Assembly (NCBI GenBank): GCA_934448295.1
Contig: CAKSEY010000003.1
Location: 1-64,000 of the forward strand
Source of the DNA: an uncultured Oscillospiraceae bacterium
Lineage (GTDB): Bacteria; Bacillota; Clostridia; Oscillospirales; Ruminococcaceae
Length of the DNA: 64,000 nucleotides
Reading direction: 5' to 3'
Shown here piece after piece: positions 32,687 to 40,553 of this stretch. The notes beneath the pieces were generated by a model. That model worked only from the letters and a program-made list of their open reading frames with translations, searched no databases and had not been told where the DNA came from. Numbering within the stretch: the stretch's first letter is position 1; every line of letters starts with the position of its first letter. A program made the position numbers and the translations under genes.

Positions 32687-33942
32687 ACACCGAAAAATCT
32701 GAACAGCTCTACGAAAGAGCCTGCAAATTCATGCCCGGGGGAGTGAACAGCCCGGTGCGCGCCTGCCGCTCGGTGGGCGTTTCTCCGCTTTTCATAAAGA
32801 GCGCGAAAGGCTCCAGGATATATGACGAGGACGGCAATGGATTCATCGACTATATATGCTCCTGGGGACCGAACATACTGGGTCACGCGGTGCCGCAGAT
32901 AACCGAAGCGGTGAAGACCGCGTGCGACAGCGGGCTTACCTTCGGAGCCTGCCACAAGGGCGAGATAGAGCTTGCGGAGCTTATCCGGAAGCACTTCCCG
33001 TCCATGGAAATGCTGCGGCTGGTGAACTCCGGCACAGAAGCGGTGATGAGCGCCATCAGAGCCGCCCGGGGCTTCACTGGGCGGGACAAGATAATCAAGT
33101 TCGAGGGCTGCTATCACGGCCATTCGGACGGGCTTCTGGCAAAGGCGGGCTCCGGATTGATGACACATTCCATACCTTCCGGTGCGGGAGTGCCTGCGGG
33201 CTGTACCGCGGATACTCTGCTTGCAAGGTACAATGACGAGGGCTCGGTTGAGAGGCTGTTCAGCGAATACGGCGAAAAAATCGCGGCGCTCATCGTGGAG
33301 CCCTGCGCGGCGAATATGGGAGTAGTCCCGCCGAAGCCGGGGTTCCTGAAATTCCTGCGGGAGATCACCGAAAAACACGGCGCCCTGCTCATTTTTGACG
33401 AGGTGATAACCGGATTCCGGCTGTCGGACGGCGGCGCGCAGAAATACTACGGGATAACCCCCGACCTCACCACCCTCGGAAAGATAGTCGGCGGGGGAAT
33501 GCCGCTGGCGGTCTACGGCGGAAAGCGCGATATCATGGAGTGCGTGGCTCCGCTTGGCTCGGTGTACCAGGCGGGAACGCTCTCCGGGAATCCCTGCGCG
33601 GTGGCGGCGGGAATCGCACAGCTTAAACTTATCGAAAGCACTCCCGACCTGTACGCGCGGATAGATTCCAGCGCAGAGAAGCTCCACACGGCAATGCTGG
33701 AAGCCGGGCTGAACGCGAACCGCTGCGGCTCGCTGCTGACGGTGTTCTTCACGGACAAGCAGGTGGTGGACTACGACACCGCGAGAGCCTGCGACACCGA
33801 TAAATTCGCGGAATACTGGCGGCATATGCTGGCAAACGGCATTTACGCTGCGCCGTCTCAATTTGAGGCGATGTTCGTTTCCTACGCACATTCCGATGAG
33901 GATATCGAGCGCACGATACAGGCGATAAGAATGTTACGATAA
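32683..33942 (+). CDS. hemL: Glutamate-1-semialdehyde 2,1-aminomutase
   Basis: A 419-residue PLP enzyme converting glutamate-1-semialdehyde to 5-aminolevulinate. FMPGGVNSPVRAC is the classic N-terminal signature, LVNSGTEAVMSAIRAAR binds the PLP phosphate, FDEVITGFR carries the ring-nitrogen Asp and TTLGKIVGGGMP the Schiff-base Lys. It overlaps hemB by four bases. The operon stops at uroporphyrinogen/precorrin-2: no hemE, hemN or hemH follow, so siroheme (and perhaps corrinoid) synthesis is its likely purpose. Confidence 0.95.
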   Translation: MNTEKSEQLYERACKFMPGGVNSPVRACRSVGVSPLFIKSAKGSRIYDEDGNGFIDYICSWGPNILGHAVPQITEAVKTACDSGLTFGACHKGEIELAELIRKHFPSMEMLRLVNSGTEAVMSAIRAARGFTGRDKIIKFEGCYHGHSDGLLAKAGSGLMTHSIPSGAGVPAGCTADTLLARYNDEGSVERLFSEYGEKIAALIVEPCAANMGVVPPKPGFLKFLREITEKHGALLIFDEVITGFRLSDGGAQKYYGITPDLTTLGKIVGGGMPLAVYGGKRDIMECVAPLGSVYQAGTLSGNPCAVAAGIAQLKLIESTPDLYARIDSSAEKLHTAMLEAGLNANRCGSLLTVFFTDKQVVDYDTARACDTDKFAEYWRHMLANGIYAAPSQFEAMFVSYAHSDEDIERTIQAIRMLR

Positions 33943-33945
33943 AAT

Positions 33946-33980
33946 GTAGGGGAGGGGCAAACGTCGTGTTTGCCCCTCCA
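33946..33980. repeat. Short solo copy of the GTAGGGGAGGGGC repeat family
   Basis: GTAGGGGAGGGGCAAAC followed by an inverted half (GTTTGCCCCTCC) forms a hairpin directly after hemL. The left arm equals the end sequence of the larger element at 39158-39428. It may be a minimal repeat insertion or a transcription end structure. Confidence 0.6.
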
Positions 33981-33993
33981 GCCATTCGAAAAA

Positions 33994-34026
33994 GCTCCGG
34001 TCATTTGTCGTGACCGGAGCCTTTGA
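33994..34026. terminator. Bidirectional terminator between hemL and the arylsulfotransferase gene
   Basis: GCTCCGGTCA (33994-34003) / TGACCGGAGC (34011-34020), followed by CTTTGATT on plus and CTTTTTCG on minus. Confidence 0.75.
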
Positions 34027-34027
34027 T

Positions 34028-35518
34028 TTATGTATTCTCGATATCCTTCTTATTGACGGAGGCAACGCAGAAGTCTATGCGCTCGTCCTCCTCGTCCTCG
34101 CTGTTGGAGCCTGTCAGACCTATCTCCTTGGTGGGGTCGATGCCGTCGACGGCGGTAGCCTGAGCCTCGCCCACAGCCGCGCCGGGAACCCTGAACGTCT
34201 TGATATCCAGCGGCTCGATGGAGGTTTCCACCGGCTTTTCAAGCTGGGGTATCCACTCGTAGGGAACGCGGTAAGCGCGGTATATCATGTTGCACTTGAA
34301 GTTTCCGCCGAAGGACTTGAAATACGGGTTGACGTACTCCCAGACGATTTCGTGCTCCGGGGTTACTTCGATGAGGTGTCCGTCAGAGCCTTCGGTTATC
34401 AGCGTGTTTCCGTTGGGAAGCCTCTGCGCGGAGCTTATGTAGGAGCTGTAAAATTTCGAAGCGTCCGTGAACAGCAGGCTCCCTGCCTCCAGCGGGGTGT
34501 ACTGCCAGGTTATCTCCAGGGTAACGGGGTTGAACTGGAGCACCCTGGAATAATCGCGGTGCGCGTTGTTCACGCCGGTGAGGGAAGCCGGGTTCGGAAC
34601 GCCGTAGCCGCCCTCGCCGCCGTTGTCGAATACCAGCAGGTCGCCCTCTCCGGGGAGCCCCTTCGGGATCATGTGCAGGTGGTGCTGACCGATTATCCAG
34701 CCGAGCTTCTTTGTGGCCTCGCTCTCGTTGAAATCAGGCCCCACGCGCCATACTATCTTTCCGGTGGAGCGCTCGATTATGCCGAGAATGTTGGAGTTGC
34801 GCGCGTCAAAGATGATGTTGTCCGGGTGGAAGCGGGTATCTCCTGCGTCGTACCACTTGTTCTCGCCCAGGGTGGAGAAGTTGTTGATGTGCATCCAGTC
34901 GCCGCCCGCTTCGCCGTGGATACCGGGGTTGCGGAACAGCGCGTTCTTCGCCGCCTCGTCAAACCCCAGCTCGTCAAAGTGGTCGGAAGCCCGCCAGCTC
35001 CAGAGGATATTCCCCTCCCAGTCCACCTCGATTATCTTGTCGTCTATAAGGCGCTTGTCGGAAATGTCGTGGTTGTAGAGGTTCTCGTGCGTGAGGATAA
35101 GCGTTTTGCCGCCGTCCGTGCGGGGCTCTCCGCCGGGGTAGTAGTAGCCCACGGTGCTCCCCTCGCGCTGGAAATCGTGGTGCTGGCGCGCCATGTAAAC
35201 CGGCTCCTTGCCGGGGTCTGCCACAAGCTCCGTCCTGTCGAACTTCCACACGATGTGACCGTCCCAGTCCACCTGAACTAAATCGAGCTGATCCTGAAAG
35301 GCATACTTGCCGTTTCTGGTGCCCGTGGTTCCCATAACGTAGCCGCCGGGGAGTATCTTGTTCGGGAAGCCTCCCAGACCAGCCCACAGCTTTACCTCGT
35401 TGCCGTTCATGTCGATAAGCAGAGCGCCCTTTGCAGACGGGAATATCGTGTACCCGCCGTATGCCTTGTCCTTGTTGAATATTGTTACTCCCGTAGGAAA
35501 AATGCTCGGATAACCCAT
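34028..35518 (-). CDS. Arylsulfotransferase (ASST)-family protein
   Basis: A 496-residue protein starting at ATG 35518 behind AAGGAGGAGATC; a longer reading to 35668 overlaps the upstream gene and is rejected. It is a beta-propeller of the ASST type with repeated blades ending in W/VW (VDWDGHIVWKFDR; VDWEGNILWSWR; TGKIVWRVGPD; HEIVWEYVNP). His-rich sites ARQHHDFQREG and IIGQHHLHMIP are candidates for the sulfo-accepting and binding residues. Known ASSTs move sulfate between phenols. This one lacks a signal peptide and is the last gene of a sulfonate-type ABC operon. Transfer or hydrolysis of imported aryl sulfates is the favoured inference. Confidence 0.8.
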   Translation of the reverse strand: MGYPSIFPTGVTIFNKDKAYGGYTIFPSAKGALLIDMNGNEVKLWAGLGGFPNKILPGGYVMGTTGTRNGKYAFQDQLDLVQVDWDGHIVWKFDRTELVADPGKEPVYMARQHHDFQREGSTVGYYYPGGEPRTDGGKTLILTHENLYNHDISDKRLIDDKIIEVDWEGNILWSWRASDHFDELGFDEAAKNALFRNPGIHGEAGGDWMHINNFSTLGENKWYDAGDTRFHPDNIIFDARNSNILGIIERSTGKIVWRVGPDFNESEATKKLGWIIGQHHLHMIPKGLPGEGDLLVFDNGGEGGYGVPNPASLTGVNNAHRDYSRVLQFNPVTLEITWQYTPLEAGSLLFTDASKFYSSYISSAQRLPNGNTLITEGSDGHLIEVTPEHEIVWEYVNPYFKSFGGNFKCNMIYRAYRVPYEWIPQLEKPVETSIEPLDIKTFRVPGAAVGEAQATAVDGIDPTKEIGLTGSNSEDEEDERIDFCVASVNKKDIENT

Positions 35519-35534
35519 TGTGATCTCCTCCTTA

Positions 35535-36578
35535 TTACTGATCAACGCCTGAAAGGTCAACGTCCGTGTTATCGGGGAATGCCTTTTCTGCCGCGTCCTT
35601 GAAATAGAACTGTCTGATGTTGTATTCTGTCGGGAACTTACCGTGCTCGAACGCCCATGCGTTAACATTGTCGAGGTTCGCCGCGCCCTCCTCGGAAAGC
35701 CCGAACTTTATGTTGTACTGAGCCCAGTTGGACTTGAATATCTCCTCGTCAACGCCGAAGCGGTCGGCTATCGCCTTTGCGGATTCGTCAAGGTGCTCGT
35801 TGAGGTACTGCACGCTCTCGTTGAGCGCGGTGAGGTAATCCGCGAGGAGGTCGGTGTTTGCCTGCGCGAAGTCCTTTGTGGTGATGAGATATGCGGAAAT
35901 GTGGATATTAACGTCCTTGGCGTCCGCCGCCTTTACCCAGCCGTATTCCTCCACCTTGTCAGCCTGGGAGCCGCTGGTGACGATAGCGGAAGCGCCGCCG
36001 TTCTGAACCAGTGCCAGGGTAGTCGAGGAATCGCTTGCCTGCACTATCTTCTGCGCATCCGGGTCAAGACCGAGATAGACCTGAGCCTGCCAGTTGTAGT
36101 ATTCCGCAACAGTTCCGATGTTGGTTATCCAGCCTGCGCTGTCGGCGAGCTTTGAGAGGTCGTCTGCGTATTCCGGAGCAACATATATTCCTCCTGAGGT
36201 TGTGGTGCTGGAGGAAAGGTCGGAGAAAATCACCAGGTTGGTCGCTTCAAGGGTGTTGCCGAAGCGGTTCACCGCCGCGAAGTCTGCCAGAAGTCCCGTG
36301 TCTGCGGTGCCTGTTACGATGGAATCCACCGTGTTTATCCCGGCAACGAATTCGGTGGTCTGGAGGTCTATGCCGTGCTTCTCAAAAATGCCCTGCTGCT
36401 GACCGATGAAGTCGGCGTACTGGTCGGGCTGACCGGTCATGTTGGCGACCCGGAGCGTTCTCAGCCCGTTTTCCCCGGAGGGAGCGGCGGAGCTTCCGGA
36501 ATTCCCGGCGCACGCGGTCAGCAGGGAAAGTCCGAGCGCCGCTGCGGTAACTGATTTTATGATGTTATGTATTTTCAT
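35535..36578 (-). CDS. Sulfonate/taurine-type ABC substrate-binding lipoprotein
   Basis: A 347-residue lipoprotein of the SsuA/TauA (NMT1-like) family. The signal peptide ends LSLLTAC with the lipid Cys. The mature domain shows the family pattern TLRVANMTGQPDQYADFIGQ, GIFEKHGIDLQ and ADTGLLADFAAV. The ligand could be a sulfonate, a sulfate ester or another small anion. It pairs with the permease and ATPase upstream in the same minus-strand operon. RBS AGGAGACGC. Confidence 0.88.
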   Translation of the reverse strand: MKIHNIIKSVTAAALGLSLLTACAGNSGSSAAPSGENGLRTLRVANMTGQPDQYADFIGQQQGIFEKHGIDLQTTEFVAGINTVDSIVTGTADTGLLADFAAVNRFGNTLEATNLVIFSDLSSSTTTSGGIYVAPEYADDLSKLADSAGWITNIGTVAEYYNWQAQVYLGLDPDAQKIVQASDSSTTLALVQNGGASAIVTSGSQADKVEEYGWVKAADAKDVNIHISAYLITTKDFAQANTDLLADYLTALNESVQYLNEHLDESAKAIADRFGVDEEIFKSNWAQYNIKFGLSEEGAANLDNVNAWAFEHGKFPTEYNIRQFYFKDAAEKAFPDNTDVDLSGVDQ

Positions 36579-36595
36579 GTTGCGTCTCCTTTATG

Positions 36596-37375
36596 TCACT
36601 TAACGCCGAAATGCTTCAGGAGCTTCTTTCCGGCGAGCTGGAGCAATCTGTCGGCGGCGAAGCCTATCACCGCGAGGGTGACTATACCGGCGAACGCCCA
36701 GCTTGTTTTGTAGTAGAGTTTAGAGCTGTTGATTAGGTATCCCAGACCGTCGCTGCCCACCAGCATTTCCGCCGCGATAACGCAGATGAAAGCGGAGCTC
36801 AGCCCCAGCCTTACGCCGGTGTAGATGTTGGAAACCGCCGACGGTACGACTACTGTAAAGAACGTCCGCGCCTTTTTCGCGCCCATGCAGGAGGCTGCCT
36901 CCACCAGGGAGCGGTCGGTTGTCGCAACGCCTGCGATGGTGTTCACGAACACCGGGAAGAACGAAGCGTAGAATATCAGCGCCACCTTGGATTCCTCGCC
37001 AACGCCGAACCACATCAGGAACAGCGTTGTCAGCGCTATCGCCGGAACGAACCGGAAGAAGCTGAGTATCGGCTCCACCAGCCAGCGCACCGGGCGGAAA
37101 TTTCCCACCAGAAGCCCCAGGGGGACTGCGAAAACTATCGCCAGCAGCCAGCCTTTAATTACGCGCCCGAAGCTCGCCGCGATATCCGCCCACAGCGTGC
37201 CGTTCTGAATGAGAAGTATCAGGCTGTTGAGCGTTTCCAGCGGGCTGGGGAGGAAGTACTCGTCATAGCCGAGAGAGCCGAGCCCCCATATTGCCAGAAT
37301 TATTATCCATGAGATGACTCCGCTGCGGAGTATCTTCTGCCATACGCCAGAGGGTGCGTTGTTATTGCCGTCCAT
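36596..37375 (-). CDS. Sulfonate/taurine-type ABC permease
   Basis: A 259-residue SsuC/TauC-type permease. Start ATG 37375 with AAAGGAGG upstream. It has six predicted helices. The coupling loop is EAASCMGAKKARTFFTVVVP, and the neighbouring MWFGVGEESKVALIFYASFF segment is typical of the SsuC group. It lies between the ATPase and the binding protein in the operon. Confidence 0.9.
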   Translation of the reverse strand: MDGNNNAPSGVWQKILRSGVISWIIILAIWGLGSLGYDEYFLPSPLETLNSLILLIQNGTLWADIAASFGRVIKGWLLAIVFAVPLGLLVGNFRPVRWLVEPILSFFRFVPAIALTTLFLMWFGVGEESKVALIFYASFFPVFVNTIAGVATTDRSLVEAASCMGAKKARTFFTVVVPSAVSNIYTGVRLGLSSAFICVIAAEMLVGSDGLGYLINSSKLYYKTSWAFAGIVTLAVIGFAADRLLQLAGKKLLKHFGVK

Positions 37376-37388
37376 TGTGCGTCCTCCT

Positions 37389-38447
37389 TTAAATGTAGTA
37401 GACATCGGATACGTCCAGCGCCTTGTTCACGATGATGGACGTGCTGTTGTCGCTGACGGTGTACAGCTTCTTTATGAATATCTTCACGCCGTCGCCCTTC
37501 CTGAGCCTCGGGGAGCTGAGCGGATAGCGCCCGGTCACGGGGATATCCCCGATAAGCGCCTGGACTTCGAACGCGTTCCCGCGGAACGAAACGTCCTGCA
37601 CCACCGCGTCCTCCATGGCGGATTCGAACTGATGGTAGCCGCTGTCCTGGAACTTGTTTATTTCGATGAACTCCGGGCGGATAAGCGCCTTTCCGGTGCC
37701 CTCGAAGCCTTTCAGCCTGCCGAAGTCCTCTATCATCACAGACTGCCCGATGAACTGCGCCACGAACGCGGTGGCGGGTTCAAGATATATTTCGGAGGGA
37801 CTTCCCACCTGCTCGACTCTGCCCTGATTCGTTACGACTATCTCGTCCGCGACCTCTATGGCCTCGTCCTGGTCGTGGGTGACGAAAATGCTCGTTATGC
37901 CGATCTTGTCGATGGTCTCGCGGAGCCATGTGCGCAGCTCCTTGCGGACTTTGGCGTCGATGGCGGCGAAAGGCTCGTCAAGCAGCAGAAGCTCCGGCTG
38001 GGGAGCCAGCGCCCTGGCGAGGGCTATCCTCTGCCGCTGACCGCCGCTGAGCTGGTCGGGATAGCGCTTTCCCACGTCCGGGAGCCCTACAAGCTCCAGA
38101 AGCTCGTTCACGCGGTCGTTTATGAATTTCTTGTCCTTCTTCTGGACTTTGAGACCGTAGGCGATATTCGCGTTCACCGTCATAAACGGGAACAGCGCGT
38201 AATTCTGGAACACGAAGCCTATCCCGCGTTCGCTTGCGGGGACGGCGTTCACGTTCCTGCCGTTTATCAGGATATCGCCGCTGTCCTGCTTTTCAAGCCC
38301 CGCCAGCATACGGAGTATCGTTGTCTTTCCGCTGCCGCTGGGTCCCAGCAGTCCGATGAGCTTTCCCTTTTCCAGCCCGAAGCTCACGTTGTCCGAGGCT
38401 TTGAAGCTGCCGAAGCTCTTGTTGATGTTTTTTAGTTCTATGTACAT
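37389..38447 (-). CDS. ABC importer ATP-binding protein (CysA/SsuB-like)
   Basis: A 352-residue ATPase, longer than SsuB (about 250) because of a C-terminal TOBE-like regulatory domain as in CysA/PotA. Walker A GPSGSGKTT, signature LSGGQRQR, Walker B LLLLDEPFAAID, switch FVTHDQDEA. First gene of the operon ATPase-permease-binding protein-arylsulfotransferase. RBS GAGGAGAA. The mix of a CysA-type ATPase with Ssu-type partners leaves the substrate open among sulfonates, sulfate esters and sulfate. Confidence 0.9.
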   Translation of the reverse strand: MYIELKNINKSFGSFKASDNVSFGLEKGKLIGLLGPSGSGKTTILRMLAGLEKQDSGDILINGRNVNAVPASERGIGFVFQNYALFPFMTVNANIAYGLKVQKKDKKFINDRVNELLELVGLPDVGKRYPDQLSGGQRQRIALARALAPQPELLLLDEPFAAIDAKVRKELRTWLRETIDKIGITSIFVTHDQDEAIEVADEIVVTNQGRVEQVGSPSEIYLEPATAFVAQFIGQSVMIEDFGRLKGFEGTGKALIRPEFIEINKFQDSGYHQFESAMEDAVVQDVSFRGNAFEVQALIGDIPVTGRYPLSSPRLRKGDGVKIFIKKLYTVSDNSTSIIVNKALDVSDVYYI

Positions 38448-38581
38448 CTGGTTTTCTCCTCGAAGGTGCGATGTTATTCTGCGGTATCAGACGTACCGGG
38501 ACATCGGCCACATCTGAAATTCTGCCGGAGCAGCTCGGTAAATATGAAGCTCATATACCAACCTCTCAATTCATATAAGTT

Positions 38582-38652
38582 ATACTAAGTCTATCGACTT
38601 GCTATGTTTTATTGGTTTTGTTTATTATACCCCGTTCTTCCGTATTTGTCAA
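38582..38652 (-). promoter_or_regulatory. Promoter and operator-like palindrome of the sulfonate operon
   Basis: Minus-strand TTGACA (38652-38647), 17-base spacer, TATAAT (38629-38624). In the leader, ATACTAAGTCTATCGAC (38582-38598, written on plus) overlaps the dyad AAGTC-TATC-GACTT (38587-38600). It matches the metY promoter at 15 of 17 positions. Confidence 0.7.
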
Positions 38653-38741
38653 CAGGTTTTTTGCAATTTGTAGCAAAATACACAATTCCCTGTCCGGCTC
38701 CGGAAATTTTTAGCTATATTCAACATTTTGCAAAAATCCGC

Positions 38742-38796
38742 TTGACAAAAGAGCGGAAAAGTGTTATCATAAGTAAAACCTATCAAATGAATAGGA
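38742..38796 (+). promoter_or_regulatory. Thioredoxin promoter with CCTAT/ATAGG dyad
   Basis: TTGACA (38742-38747), 17-base spacer, TATCAT (38765-38770). At the start of the transcript CCTAT (38779-38783) and ATAGG (38791-38795) form an inverted repeat, a possible operator related more weakly to the other sites of the region. Confidence 0.6.
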
Positions 38797-38829
38797 AACA
38801 TAGATATTTAACACAGGAGGGTCTGAAAA

Positions 38830-39144
38830 ATGCTGACCGATCTCACAAATCAGAACTACAACGAGATCATTTCAACCGAAAAGCCGCTGGTGGTCGAATT
38901 CTATTCGCCGACCTGCGCGCACTGCAAGCGCACCGAAGCCGGGCTTGCCGAGGTCGCGGAGGAGCAGGGCGAAAACGCCGTTATTGCCAGGTGCGACATC
39001 ACCGCGCAGCCGGCGCTGGCTCAGCAGTACGACGTTACGCAGCTCCCCACGCTGCTCTTTATAAAGAACGGAGATATCCGCGAGAAGCTGACCGGATTCA
39101 CCCACAAGCTGATAATCTCGGAGAACATTAAGAAACTGGGCTGA
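38830..39144 (+). CDS. trxA: Thioredoxin
   Basis: A 104-residue thioredoxin with active site CAHC (FYSPTCAHCKRTE) in place of CGPC, cis-Pro in TQLPTLLFIKNG, and normal length. RBS CAGGAGGGT. Its promoter region carries an operator-like dyad, and it lies between the sulfonate operon and thioredoxin reductase. It probably supplies electrons to thiol-dependent sulfur enzymes of the island; the CAHC site suggests a redox potential different from standard Trx. Confidence 0.9.
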   Translation: MLTDLTNQNYNEIISTEKPLVVEFYSPTCAHCKRTEAGLAEVAEEQGENAVIARCDITAQPALAQQYDVTQLPTLLFIKNGDIREKLTGFTHKLIISENIKKLG

Positions 39145-39157
39145 CAGAGCAGGTATT

Positions 39158-39428
39158 GTAGGGGAGGGGCTTGCCCCTTCCGAAAAACACGTTTCACAAA
39201 TTAAACGGCGGCACGAAGCGTTCTAGGGAGGTACCAACAGAAGGCAAGTACGCCGTGCGACCGAGGGCGGGAGGGGCAAACAGGACGTTTGCCCACACGC
39301 CCCAGAGCAGCGCAAGGACGCGCTGCAACAGAGGGCGGGAGGGGCAAACAGGACGTTTGCCCATTTGCCCCCAAGCGCGGCATGGACGCCGCGTAACAGA
39401 GGGCGAGAGGGGCAAGCCCCGCCCCTAC
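39158..39428. mobile_element. MITE-like element with 20-base terminal inverted repeats and internal 68-base repeats
   Basis: The left end GTAGGGGAGGGGCTTGCCCC (39158-39177) and right end (39409-39428) are inverted repeats differing at one position. Inside, units starting GAGGGC at 39263, 39331 and 39399 repeat with an exact 68-base period; each contains GGGGCAAACAGGACGTTTGCCC-like dyads, and a partial unit precedes them. No gene or transposase is inside. It fills the intergenic space between trxA and trxB. Confidence 0.7.
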
Positions 39429-39455
39429 GGAAGCGTGCGGCAAACATTCATGTGA

Positions 39456-40355
39456 TCAATTTCCCGCGAGGTATTTCTCCGCAGAGTTCACCGCGTTCGC
39501 GCCGTCTGCGGCGGCCGTTACGACCTGCCGGAGCGGAGTTGTCCGCACGTCACCCGCCGCGAATATTCCCGGCGCAGAGGTCGCGCAGTCCTCGCCCGCG
39601 ACAACGTATCCGGAGCCGTCCAGCTCGCACACGCCTTTCAGCGGAGCCGTACCCGGCACGCTGCCTATCGCCGCGAATATGCCGTCAACATCGAGGTGCT
39701 TTTCCTCGCCGTTCTGGGTGTAGCTTATGCCGTCTGCCTTTTCGCCGCCGGTGACTTCCGTCAGCACCGCCCCGAGCACCGGGATTATGTTCGCGCTCTC
39801 GCCGACCTGCTTCTGGAGGGTCTTGTTCGCACGGAATTCATCGCGGCGGTGAACGAGGTACACCGTTTTCGCAAGCTTCGACAGGTATACCGCGTCCCCA
39901 AGCGCCGTATCTCCGCCGCCGATGACCGCAACGCTCTTTTCCTTATAAAAGAAGCCGTCGCACACGGCGCAGTAGGATATCCGCTCCTTGTCGCCGCCGG
40001 GAACTCCGAGCTTTCTGTGTGAAGCGCCTGCGGCATATATGACGGCCCGCGCGGTCTGGGAGCTTCCGTCAGCGAATACCACGCGCCAGTTCCCGCCGTC
40101 CCTTTCAATGGAGCTTACCTCGCCGTCAATGAACTCCGCGCCGAGCGCCTCGGCATGACTGCGGAATTTCTCGCCGAGCTCATAGCCGCTCACCCCGAAA
40201 AGCCCGGGATAGTTGTCAACGCGCTCCGTCACGGCTATCTGACCAGTCCCGAGGTACTCCTTTTCTACCACCGCCAGGGAAAGCTGGGCGCGCTTTCCGT
40301 AGATCGCCGCGGAAAGTCCGGCGGGGCCGCTGCCAATTATCAGTATATCGTACAT
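39456..40355 (-). CDS. trxB: Thioredoxin reductase
   Basis: A 299-residue flavoprotein reducing thioredoxin with NADPH. FAD motif GSGPAGLSAAIYGKRA, redox site CAVC (SYCAVCDGFFY), NADPH motif GGGDTALGDA followed by HRRDEFRA, and FAD-binding end GIFAAGDVRTTPLRQV. Start ATG 40355 with GGAGG at normal spacing; the ORF's six upstream codons are leader. It serves the two thioredoxins of this island (38830 and 42894). Confidence 0.95.
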   Translation of the reverse strand: MYDILIIGSGPAGLSAAIYGKRAQLSLAVVEKEYLGTGQIAVTERVDNYPGLFGVSGYELGEKFRSHAEALGAEFIDGEVSSIERDGGNWRVVFADGSSQTARAVIYAAGASHRKLGVPGGDKERISYCAVCDGFFYKEKSVAVIGGGDTALGDAVYLSKLAKTVYLVHRRDEFRANKTLQKQVGESANIIPVLGAVLTEVTGGEKADGISYTQNGEEKHLDVDGIFAAIGSVPGTAPLKGVCELDGSGYVVAGEDCATSAPGIFAAGDVRTTPLRQVVTAAADGANAVNSAEKYLAGN

Positions 40356-40370
40356 TTTTATGTCCTCCAT

Positions 40371-40425
40371 ATACAATTCCTATCTGCTTACTTGTTATTT
40401 TATATTATTATTCCCTGTTTGTCAA
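40371..40425 (-). promoter_or_regulatory. trxB promoter with operator-like sequence
   Basis: Minus-strand TTGACA (40425-40420), 17-base spacer, TAAAAT (40402-40397). At the transcript start, ATACAATTCCTATCTGCTT (40371-40389 on plus) matches the sulfonate-operon site at 13 of 19 positions. Confidence 0.6.
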
Positions 40426-40475
40426 GATATATAATTAATTTATAGCAGGCAATAAGTAAATTGAATAAGCAAAGA

Positions 40476-40516
40476 ATACTAAGCCTATTGACACAATATG
40501 TTTCATAGTGTATAAT
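40476..40516 (+). promoter_or_regulatory. metY operon promoter overlapped by an operator-like sequence
   Basis: TTGACA (40488-40493), 17-base spacer, TATAAT (40511-40516). ATACTAAGCCTATTGAC (40476-40492) overlaps the -35 box and is nearly identical to the site at 38582, consistent with repression. The leader is too short for a SAM riboswitch or T-box. Confidence 0.7.
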
Positions 40517-40553
40517 AGAGAGCATAAAAGAACAACGGTCTGGAGTGATATTT

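Noticed and set aside
39158..39428. Possible CRISPR array because of regular repeats
   Set aside because: The period is 68 bases with most of each unit repeated, only three units, terminal inverted repeats, and no cas gene nearby.
39171..39455. Open frames across the repeat element
   Set aside because: Frames exist on both strands only because of the G+C-rich repeat; no ribosome site and biased low-complexity translation.
40441..40553. SAM riboswitch upstream of metY
   Set aside because: The transcript leader from the promoter at 40488-40516 is under 40 bases, too short for a known methionine riboswitch.
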